Of a stretch of DNA of 64,000 nucleotides, positions 52,454 to 62,606 are shown in pieces. The stretch comes from Echria macrotheca (taxonomy: Eukaryota; Ascomycota; Sordariomycetes; Sordariales; Schizotheciaceae): contig MU839847.1 in assembly GCA_030411725.1 (NCBI GenBank), positions 248,001-312,000 on the forward strand. Reading direction: 5' to 3'. A program made the translations under genes and the position numbers. Within the stretch, counting starts at the first letter, position 1. The number at the start of each line of letters is the position of its first letter. A model generated the notes under the pieces. It made no database searches. It had not been told where the DNA came from and saw only the letters and a list, made by a program, of their open reading frames with translations.

Positions 52454-55400
52454 TCAAATAAGACGTCGGAGATCCTGCGGGCGGTCAGCTCAAATGCTCC
52501 TGAGCGATAGCAAAGAAACCCTCACCTCGAGACAGTCGAGTTCGTCCTTGTGGTCGGTTCCCTTTTTAGGATCTAGGAGGACTTCTTCCAACTTCCGCTT
52601 AGAACGTTGCAGATCAAGCACGCGCTGCAGAGAATCCGTGTAAGCTTCACGCAGAATGATGGTGTTCCGAGACGACATACCTCTTCAAAGGTATCCTTGA
52701 CGTAGAACCTCACGGTTGTCACCTCCTTTTCCTGCCCAAGCCGATAGACCCTAGCTAACGCTTGCTCCTCGATGGTAGGGTTCCTATTGGCAAAACCAAA
52801 TTAGTCTCAAATCCAAGACTGCAGATAGTTGAAGATGTCGCACCAATGCGGTTCGACGAGATAAGCTCGAGATGCTTCGGTAAGCGTCAGACTACCAAGA
52901 GTTAGCCTGGTTATCGGCAATTTCGACAAGGGTCCTACCCGACCGCACCACACGAGATCGTTAAGAGGAAGACCTGTATCGTCGGATCCTTCCTAAACCT
53001 ATCGATGATGGTTTGGCGGTCCTGTTGCCTGACCTTACCGTCAAACCGGAGGTAGCTGACTCCTGCTTGCTTGAGGCCGATTTCTACGAGGTCTAGCGTC
53101 ATCCTCCAGCTCGAAAAGACCACGCTGCAATCCTGTCAGCCCTTGATACAGGCTATGACAATCACCAAAACAAACCTCTTCACGTCGGTCGGCAAGTGTT
53201 GGATCTGCGACACAAGCGCCGTAACCTTACTCGACAGTCGAAAAGATGCCGCAGGGTCAAACATGCCGCAGACCGTCGGTATATTCGTCTCTTCCAGTGA
53301 TACCCAGCTGGTAGATACGGGAGCAATGCTGTGCCCCGGAGTGTGTCCACATACGACGGGCTGGTGCCTTCGGACCCGTCGTTGCGCACAGTCTCCACAG
53401 ACGTATGACCGGCACTTGGCGAAGTAGGCTTGGTTAGGAGACTCTACCCCTCCGATTGGGAGAATGGGTGCTGTCGCCGTATCACAAGGCGCATCGCACA
53501 TCGAACAAGAGACCGCGACAACGTCTCGGTGAAAATTGAATGTCTGCTGAGCCACGGCCGGCCAGTCTTCAAGGGCATGATGGGCCTCTTCCGCGGCCAT
53601 AAGGTCGTGTCGGGCGTCATAATACATACCCAGGTCACATATCATGCGCAGGGCATTGATCCTCTGCATCACCGATATGTACGAATTTGAGGCGGCCCCG
53701 CCGTCGTGGAAGAGCTCCTCCATCTTGGCGATAGTTTGGTGCTTGAGCTTCTCGTAGAGATCCCTTTCCCGGCCGCTGAACACAACTGGGAATTTGAGGT
53801 CGGTTCTTCGCGGGAGCTCAATCACGGTTTTTGGTCGTCGCAGTATCAACCCAGCTGAAAGCTTTCGGAGTCTGGACACCGCCTCCTCAATATATCCCGA
53901 TTTCCACATGGATCCGATATCTGCATCGAACTGCCTAACTTCATTGTAAGGATGAGCCTTGATGAACTTTAGAAGCGCTGCCAGGTCGCCGATCTTGTTC
54001 TGGATTGGCGTGCCGGTGACTGCCCACCTTGCCGAGGCATTGAGAGCACACACGGCTTTGGACATTTGCGCCTGGATATTTCGCACCACATGTGCTGTGA
54101 TGCCAAGTCAGAAACAGAGCTACTGGATCGCAAATCGGCCAACTTGCCTTCATCCAGAATGATTCGTTGCCACTGCGTATTGAACAGCATACTGGTCCCT
54201 TCCTTCAACCCACCGGCCCAGTCTGCGCTCGCTGTATGATATGTCGAAAGGATAATATCGTAATCGGATACGCCGTCGGCTTCGCTGAGTCGATCCTTGC
54301 CATAATGACGCCGCCATTTCAGACCACCAGGTCTGACATGCCTGAGGTATCAATTTAGCCTTGTAGGTGAAAGAGGCTTGGGGGACGTACTGCTCGAGTT
54401 GCTCTTCCCATGTGTCAAGGACTGGAGCAGAGTGCCAATAAGTTTCTGCTTTAGTATAACGCTTTGGCTCTTTGACTTACGAGGCGGGGGAACAACGATA
54501 AGAGATGGCTGGCTTGCATACGGCTTTCCGGCAGCGACAAGAGCGATCATGGTTAAGGTCTTCCCAAGACCCATTGGATCCGCGATGATGCCCCCGCGGA
54601 ATTCGAGCGGCTCGTCCGTGTGGACCTTTTCGGATACGTTGTTCAGAAAACTGAAGACATGCATTAGTATAGTTGTTGAAGTCCACCCGGATAGTCTGGG
54701 AGCTACTACTTACAACGTATCTTGACTCGTTTGTCTCAAGTCCCAGAAGTCAGCTGACTGTGGACTAAAATCCCAACCTTCCTCTCGCCTGGCCAGGAAT
54801 GTCAGAGCTTGCTTTTGGTGCGCCTCGAAAATATCGAGCATATCCGATTCCCCCGAAAGCCTCTGGAAGAGGGTTGGATCGGCATCCATGCTAGGTTGAT
54901 CGAGATCGAATGTCATGGGGCATCCATCGACACTCAGCGATGATAGCCGGTGAGGATTGCAGTATCGGGTATTCAGGTCGCAGTCTTTCGGGTCCTGCAG
55001 ATACATCTCGATTTCCTGGAAGAAGTCACCAACGTCTCTAATAAGACTCTCTGGGCCGTAGATAATGATTGAAATAGCGCATGGGATGGATATGAGACCG
55101 GCTCGACTTTTCTTGGCCAACTTGTCAGATTGAGCGTCTTCGAGTCTGCAAATAGCCTGGACTTGAAGGTTCTGCTCGTCGAGGAGAGCTTGGACTACAT
55201 CGACATAGTCGGAAGCAAACTTCCCCCGACCGTAGACATGGCCGCTGGTGACGAACTGATGACTTGACTCGATGGTGACACGGAAGTTCATTGGGTCAGC
55301 GCTTTGGCTCGGGGGCTCGTCCGAGAGCCGCATATATGTACCTCGAAACCCGGGAACCTTTAGGGTAGAAACAATGTCAGTGTCGTGTGTGAAGTAATGG

Positions 55401-55707
55401 AAATTGCGCCACTTACCATGCCGTAGCATACCAATGTGTCGGGTCTTGCGGCAGAAGCTTCAAGTTGTTGCTCGGAATCCCGGGTATCCTGGGTTTGGTT
55501 CCAGTCCTGCGCATAAGATTGCTCCGGCTGAGAATAAGAAGAACCCAAAGGGACTTCGGGATTGTGACCTTGCGTTGTAAATTGAGAGAAGCTTTCATCG
55601 AAACCCGCTGTTTGGAAACTTGTCTGCTGAGGTGGCGGTCGGGCGGCGTATGGCTGGCCGTCATCGCCCACCTCGCGCTGTCGTTTGCGCGACCACTGGT
55701 AATCCAT
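52454..55707 (-). CDS. SNF2-family ATPase, HLTF/Rad5-like, with degenerate RING
   Basis: Eleven exons (55707-55417, 55357-54714, 54650-54481, 54421-54391, 54332-54148, 54094-53176, 53124-52939, 52891-52844, 52783-52681, 52624-52526, 52474-52454) join in frame to 898 residues. The N-terminus is Gln/Pro-rich, followed near residue 90 by CYGMVPGFRGTY, which recalls the start of a HIRAN-type domain. The Snf2 ATPase core has ADPMGLGKTLTMIAL near 335, DEAH at 439-442, GTPIQNK, and motifs V-VI with LLTISCGAVGLTLTEASRAY and QALARVYRLGQ. A Cys-rich insert (CSMCDAPC...KCRSYVCGDC) near 635-690 sits where Rad5/HLTF carry the RING finger, but the His ligand is not evident. The likely role is DNA translocation in repair or chromatin. 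The final 7-codon exon is the least certain; reading through gives 13 other residues. Confidence 0.87.
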
Positions 55708-56182
55708 TGTACACTACCTACATATGGGAACGTTTCCAAGTACTGCTTGTATCGGTTCTCGTATTGTGATGACCATAGATCGTCGCCGTGAACGACTGGG
55801 AGAATGGAGTTCCTTGAAGAAGTCGTCAAATTGGGCAGCGACGAAAAGGCAGAATTGGGCGGACTCGAGAAGCGCGTGTCTGGGCCCAAGCGAGGCAGTT
55901 TCCGAGCGCCTCGTTCGGCGATTGGTGTAGCTCTTGGGTGCTCAGCCCCAGGGCCGCGGCCCATGGTGGGCGAGCAAGAACGCATTGCGGAAATGCGGTG
56001 TGCTGGTGGGAAAGAGGGGCTCAGCCACGTTGAACACTTGCAGACTTTAAGGCAGGGACACCCATCACACCTCCCGTAATTCCACTCTTGCATGCATTCG
56101 TGATGAGGGATAGCCTGACACAAATGCGACCAGAAAGCTCACGCTAGGAACACATCGAGAAGTCTCACTCCCCGGATTCACG
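55708..56182. other. Divergent promoter (SNF2 / NACHT genes)
   Basis: 475 nt between the two divergent starts. Small ORFs without domains. Confidence 0.5.
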
Positions 56183-58226
56183 ATGCCGCTCAAAGCACCC
56201 GCCCCGGCACTCTCATCCGCTCGACGAGCGATTGAGGTCGCCTTCAAGGACCTTGAGAAGACCATATCCCCGGCAGATTCGCGCGACTTTGCAGCAACAA
56301 CGCTTGATGATGTCAGGAAAGCGGCAGTCGATCTTGAACGCCAACTTGCTGCGCGGCAGTCACTTCGCAACATGCAACGGCTGGAACCTCTCTTCCAGGG
56401 GCTGAACCACTATTCCAAAGTTATCGACGTGCTTTGCAACGGAACCGACTACCTTCCTTGGATCTGGGCCCCCATCAAACTGGTTCTAAAGATATCGAGC
56501 GACTACATCGAGGCCTTCGAGCGCATCATCAAGGCTTACTCTCTGATCGCAGAGTCTCTCGGAAGATTTCAGCTCCTGGAACGCTCCTTCCAGGGCAAGC
56601 CGCATCTTTACCCTGTTTTTGTCGTGTTCTACGCCGATATCCTGAAGTTCCACAAGGCTGCCTACCGATTCATCACCCGACGCTGTGAGTGCCCCACCTG
56701 ATGATGCCTCGCAGAGATATTAACACAGTATCCTACTAGCCTGGAAGACTTTTTTCATGACGACATGGGGCCGCTTTGAACGCGAATTCGGCGCCACCAT
56801 CGAGGATCTCAAGCGGCACGGTGAGCTTATCGACAAGGAAGTCAATGCCCACAATATCGTCGAATCCAGGGCCATGAGAGAGGCCCTTCAGTCCTGGAGG
56901 ACCGAGAGCCTCGAACGCCTGGCTCAGGAGCAAAGGGAACAAACGGCTCGGCAGATGCAAGGGGTCATCACATGGCTTCGCATCGACGACTCGGAGCAAA
57001 ACGTCCTGCTCGACTCGCTTACCAAAATTGGGCAGGCTCATCCAGGTACCGTGGAATGGGTGTTGAAGAAGCCGCAAATGGCCTCCTGGCTACGAACGAC
57101 AACGGAAACCCCGTTCCTTTGGCTTCAAGGGGGCCCGGGAACCGGGAAGAGTGTGATTGTTGCACGACTGGTCTCCTTCCTCGGTGTCCCCAAGTGCGGG
57201 CTTGGGGGCTCCCACGTGGTTCGCCACTTTTGCTCCTACACACACGAATCGTCCACTCAATACGACCAGATTGTCAAATCTTTGCTTCTCCAATGCGTTC
57301 AAAGCGACGGAGACCTGGTAGCTCATATATACGAAGAGTACATTGGTAGCAAGCAAGCCACTCTGCCGGTCCTGGAAAAACTGCTGGAACTTTCCGTCGG
57401 ATTCATTCAGACCCAGCGGTCCCTGCATATTCTTCTTGATGGATTAGATGAATGCTCGCCGGATAAGCAGCAACGCCTCGTCCGCCTTATGGACCGTCTT
57501 GTTTCGTCCAGCACCACCTGCAAGGTCCTGGTTTCAAGTCAAGATTCGGCTGCCATCCAAAGTCGACTAAAACGCAAGTCTCTGCTAGCCCTGTCGGAGG
57601 AAAAAGAGTGCCTGAAAACAGCAATCAGCAACTATGCGGCCCTCCGCTTGAGGGGTATGCGCCAGAAACTCTCGGAACTGGGTATATCTGAGGACTCCGT
57701 TGGGGGCATCGCTACTCATGTTGGTGAGAGAGCCGACGGTAAGACGACAGCGACCTCAGAAGACAAGGACTGACGAGGTCATAGGGATATTCCTATGGGC
57801 ATGCTTGGTCCTGAACTACCTCTCGGCCAACTTTTTCTACAGTGGTGCTGAGTTTATGGATGCCATAGACGCCCTCCCGCATGAACTTTCGTCCTTGTAG
57901 GTGCCTATGGACCCGAACTCTGCTGTGTACTAATCTTGGCGTTCTCTAGCTATGAGAAGCTATTGTCACGAATTCTGTCCGACCTTGATCGGCGTTCAGC
58001 CCTGCGCTTAAGATCAATCTTCAGCTGGATCGCATTTGCCAAACGTCCGCTTCGGAAGGCGGAGCTACAGTCGGCTCTTCTGTTCCAAACAGATAACACG
58101 GTAGCATCCCGCCCGGTGCCAGCCCATATCCTCGAGGCCTGTAAGCCTATCGTTGAAGAGCGACGCAACTCCACTTTTGCCTTCATACACATATCCGTCA
58201 GGGAGCAAGTTCAAATCTCTTCGTGA
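56183..58226 (+). CDS. NACHT NLR-like protein, N-terminal part (DUF7708-like + NACHT)
   Basis: Four exons (56183-56684, 56740-57738, 57785-57896, 57950-58226) join in frame to 629 residues ending at TGA 58224. Residues 60-165 are a DUF7708-like helical domain (PLFQGLNHYSKVIDVLCNG, DYLPWIWAPIKLVLKI). A coiled-coil linker precedes the NACHT NTPase: Walker A LQGGPGTGKS near 295-304, Walker B LHILLDGLDEC near 400, a sensor-like CKVLVSSQD, then DGIFLWACLVLNYL and a winged-helix-like WIAFAKRPLRKAELQSAL. The usual FIHISVREYL-type motif is reached, but the frame then runs into a stop where relatives continue. The continuation appears in other frames at 58230-58733 and 58751-61616. The product may be a truncated NLR, or the locus a recent pseudogene. 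Confidence 0.75.
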
Positions 58227-58733
58227 ACGGTTGGTTGCAAGCTGACAAATATCCAGCTATCTACAAAGTGAGTCCTGTCAGAGGTCTATCAGGATTGACA
58301 GTGAGTCTGTATTATGGGATCACGGTTCATCCTCGTTCCGGTGCTTGCGGATGGGACTTGATGTCTTCCGGCCGGATTCCGAACAACGCGAGCGAAATCT
58401 ACAAGTCATCCGCGGGGCTTGGGGATTTCTCCCTTATGCTGCCGAGTTCTGGTGCGTATACCTCCGTGACATGGCCCTAACGCCCATCGGGGGCTGGGAT
58501 AGCAGTTGCCGCGATGCAATTGCAAGGCTATCTTCTCACCTCTCAGCACTTGAGCCCGACCTTGAGAGACAGCTACCCGCGTTGTTGATGGAGGAGCTGG
58601 ATCCGATTCGTCAATTTCCGGCTGTCTGGTATGACGCCACGGTGGCATTACAATCCCGTTCCTCGGGGCAACACAGGGGAACGGAGGGTTCAGACGGTAG
58701 GGTCCCTTGCCTTTGTTTGGTAACTTCTCTCTA
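58227..58733 (+). pseudogene. Out-of-frame middle part of the NACHT gene
   Basis: NLR-like sequence continues after the stop at 58224 in two other frames. One has FVNGWLQADKY (about 58222-58254). The other, from about 58347, has GLDVFRPDSEQRERNLQ and GAWGFLPYAAEFWCVYLRDM, the conserved helical part that normally follows the SVREYL motif in this family. The last frame reaches SDG at 58699, where GTAGGG makes a good donor with acceptor AAG at 58748-58750, leading in frame into the downstream ORF. No intron fits the first frame change, and that between 58254 and 58347 is ambiguous. Confidence 0.55.
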
Positions 58734-58750
58734 ATGGTGCATGAAGACCA

Positions 58751-61616
58751 GCTGGTGCTTCCCAAAAGTACGCAACACGTGTTCCTCAACTACGAGATTA
58801 CTATTCGACAAATCATGACAGATCGTGAGCGATGGGACTCTACAGCTTCCGAGTTTGAGCTATTCAAGGAAAACTTTAGTGGGCACGCTTACCTTTGCCG
58901 CTTTATCTCCTGTCCGCATTCAATTACTGGCTTTGACAACAGCGAGACAAGGGCTGCTCACGAGGCTGGTCACACGCCTACATTTCCATGTCTCGTGGCC
59001 AACTGCCAATACCCACCATTCTGCTCTAGTAGGGCACTCAGGAAACACTCGTCAGATGTACATCAAATCGGTGCGGAGAGGCGAAGGGTTCACAGGCCCA
59101 TCTCGAATTGGGCTTCGAGCAGGCGTTCAGGCATGCCGCCACTTAAGTTACCCCCGTTGGGTCATTACAGTTCACAATCCCCGGACAGTCAGAACATGGC
59201 TAAAGGGCCAGTTCCGGATCGGAGCATATCTGAACAAGTGATCCAGCCCGCAGATAATCAATTTGACGTCCTGGATAGGATTCGCAGCGAGTTCAGTCAG
59301 AGTAGGATGGACATCAACTCTTCGTACATAGGCCCGGCAAGTGTCCCGTCACCACGGATTCTTCCGGAGAAACAGCCAGAAGTTCAAGATTGGGTCTTTC
59401 CGCCATCGCAACAGATTCAACAGCACCCGAACGAGATCGGTAGCGAGTTTCAGTCTGACCTTTTTGATGGGTTTGGTCGTTCCTCCTTATTGCCTTACGA
59501 GGGACCCCTCCCTAGCAGCAGCAGCACAGTTATCAAGGCGAAACAACAAGACGACGATACATTGCCTCAGTACGGTCCGGAGGATGTCACCTCGGTGACA
59601 CCACTTGTCACCCCAGCGGAGGTTGATGCTAGCGAGTTTAATCCGCTTCGGAGCGTCAGGGATGACGTTGGGGGTGCAAATCGGAGTACAACAAAAATAA
59701 GGGCGAAGCGGACGAAGCCACTAACGGCGATGGAGTTGAGGAAGCCGCATAGGGTGTCTCATATCAGAAGGCATCACAACGCGCCGCTCGAAGATCATAA
59801 GCATCAACAACAACAACTCGTGCAGTCACCACAGCAGCAGCAGCAATCACAAAGCAGACAGCCCGATACACGAGGAGACAACGTCAGTACGCATCGTCTA
59901 CCTTACCGTGCGGAGGAAGAACAACTACAGGACTCTAGTTATTATTCCGACTTCCCAAGGGACTCAGGATACGCGGACTACAATCCTTTCAAGAATACTG
60001 AGATAGGTGAAGTGTTACAGCAAGACCCGCTACATCTAGACACGTCAGATGACAATATCAGCTCCAAGAGCAACATAGGCGAGTCACTAGGGGAGGATTC
60101 TGGGTACTCAGGATACCCTCCGCACCCTTCGGGGCACTGGCGGAAACAGAACCCGGAGCAGCAAGTTCAGCAGACATTGGCGGAACCGGCCAGGCAGTTT
60201 GCGTGGAACTCTGGGCCTGGGACCATGGATCCAAGCCTTGAGAACAGCCCCGCCACATTCGAATCGAGTCCCCAAACCGGTGTCCTCTCCAACTACATGA
60301 ACAGGGACAGCGATGGAATACAGGAGAATGACCGGGGGCTCCAACAACCATCGCGAGATACGAACGATGCAGGTGTTCATTCCCTTTCAGAGCGACAGGT
60401 TGCATCAGATGGGCGGTTCTGCGATCCTATAAAACCCGACGCAAAACAACCCGCCTTTGTGAAGAGATGGATGTGCAAAGAACCGCCTCTTTGGAAAGGA
60501 CGCTATTTCTCGGTAATTCCTATTTCGGACTGTTGGATGTGTGTCGGGGGAAAAAAATACAGAACCTACAATGATGCCGCGGAACATCTAACGAGTACTC
60601 ACTTCATCATGGGCGATCTCTTGCCCTCTGCGTCACTGTTGGGGGAGTTGATAGAGGAAGTTGAACAACCGGCAGACATGCAAGAGCAACACCATGGTTT
60701 ATTCGGTGGCCATGAGCTAGTTTACGAATCCTGGCGCTCAGATGACGGCAAGGACATCCCCCTCCGGAGCTCGCAAGTATTCCCTGGGGATCTGCCACCA
60801 ACCACAGCAAATATTACCGGTCCCACTCCGCCAGCTTGGGGCACGTACCAGAAGCAAACATACGACCCCTACGATCCGGCCACCCTTCGAGTGGCGGGAG
60901 CCTTGGAAATGCAAGAATCTACACGAACGCAGGTTGTGTCTAATGAGACGCCGAATCACGATACAGGAGTGAGTGAGCTTGTCTTGAGACAGGATGCGCC
61001 CTCAGGGGGGCCACCTGCGAGTCAACAACTGCAACATGCGCCGCTGGAGAACTCGCAAACCCGAAACGTTGTCTCGAGCGCCTCAGACGCTTCTGGCGTC
61101 CCTGTTACTGTTTCGGACTTATGGTTGGACCGAGAAGAAATAGGGAAACTTCTGTTTCCTTACGAAGTGACCAAACCCGTCGAGGTCTCTCCATTTGATA
61201 TTGCTCACGCCAGGACGACCTATTCAACATTCGCGAATTTTGGAGATCAGGTACTTGCGCAAATTCTCCTGATTCTAAAGAAAGATCGCTACATAGCACA
61301 GCAGGCAGCGTTTGCAAGAGCGATGGCAGCTACTGTAGGCGCGAAGACAGAAAATGCTGGAGTGACGGAACACAACCCCTTCGAGGCAGGCTTTTCAGCA
61401 CAAGCCGGACAAGCGGCATCGTCCAACACCGCTCCGAAAAAGTCGCTGAAGGAGTGGACGGATGCGGATATCCAAGGTTACAGTGAGCATAGGCAAAGAT
61501 CAGAGGAGGAACGGATTGCGAATCTCCAACGTTACCAGGAAAATCTCCAACGTTACGAGGAACACATGGGAAGATTAAAGCAGAAACCGACCTCTGGAAG
61601 CCCTAGAGCTATATGA
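58751..61616 (+). CDS. C2H2 zinc-finger, Gln-rich C-terminal region of the NACHT gene
   Basis: One long open frame; it is open from 58707, but the part before 58751 looks like an intron. About 950 residues. It opens with the segment typical of the end of fungal NACHT-zinc-finger proteins: RWDSTASEFELFKENF, then two finger-like units YLCRFISCP...HEAGH and FPCLVANCQ...LRKHSSDVH. The middle 500 residues are disordered and rich in Ser, Pro and Gln (a QQQQ-containing run near 59807-59860), with repeated DSGYxxY motifs (DSGYADYNPF, DSGYSGYPPH). A further finger-like motif (CWMCVGGKK...HLTSTHF) lies near 60529-60606. The C-terminus is a coiled coil with a duplicated NLQRYQE/NLQRYEE unit. If used alone, its first good start would be the ATG at 58815. 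Confidence 0.7.
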
Positions 61617-62606
61617 TCGTCGTGGAAAATTACCCGGGTAGTGAGGATAGTAACAAATAGGATTGAGAGGTGACAAGAGAGAGGCGTTGAGTGTCAGAAA
61701 TCAAGATCGATCCGTGGTATCAGCTTCAGCCTAGTGCCAGCCAGATGGGAGTCAGAGAAAAGCTTTGTATGGGACATCGCAGCCGGAGACATCGCAACCG
61801 GAATAGGAAGATGTATTTATTGCTGTATTTATCGGGCTGAGCAGTTTACTTTAGCCGCAACCGTCTGTCCGACCATGGATTTAGACTGCTGAACCCCAGG
61901 ACCGAGACGACTCCGTGAAAAGGGGTCTCACCACATACGTACTCAGAAGATCACCATTTCCGGCTATGTTCTCACGGCGCACGCCGACAACTCTTACTTT
62001 GAAACCAGACACCGCTGAACAGGGCTGATGTACACAAAATATCTTCACGATATTTCGTGTCGACTAAAAGGATTTTGTTCCCCATCGGGGATATAGGTGT
62101 GCTTGGTTGGCCATTATCCAGGCAGGGTAGGGGTGCAGAGAGCTGGCGTGGAAAAGGGGCTCATCAACGACTGGACAGATCAACATTTGCGGTTATATTT
62201 GCGGTTATGTTTCGCCTTGCATTCCGGGTACTTCAAAACCAGTGGCTTTGATATATCAACATGTTATGTCTAATAACAAGCTAGGCTGCGGGGGGTACCT
62301 ATGCAGGGCAGACATGCTGATACTGCAGCACCTCATCAGTAGGTGCAAAGTACTTCATGATTCGAGACAAAGGACTAAACCGTGAACAACACATCACTGA
62401 CAACCACGAGACCAGACGGATTACACATGCAACATCATCTCAATTGATCATCGAGAGATCCCATGGTCCGACACAAGTATCTACCTACTGCACCACCTAA
62501 CGCCACCCATCCCTGACCCCAAACTCCATGCAATGCAATGCGATGCAACGATGCAATGCTGAGACCAAGTAAACCCAGACGCTCGTAAGCAAGAAAATCG
62601 AAAAGG
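61617..62606. other. Intergenic region, convergent 3' ends
   Basis: About 1 kb between the zinc-finger ORF and the kinesin gene. A short direct repeat (CGCAGCCGGAGACATCGCA and CATCGCAACCGGA) is seen near 61780-61802, and GCAATGC/GCGATGC units near 62531-62558. No gene is supported. Confidence 0.5.

Noticed and set aside
52490..52525. Read-through C-terminus of the SNF2 protein (VRVSLLSLRSI)
   Set aside because: A 51-nt intron with GTGAG donor and GCAG acceptor gives a LEDLRRLI end, closer to the pattern of related ATPases. Kept as the less likely alternative.
54449..54480. 32-nt intron (acceptor CTAAAG) in the SNF2 gene
   Set aside because: Too short for a fungal intron. The acceptor 27 nt further on (TCCAG) gives a 59-nt intron and the expected PPPLLDTW sequence.
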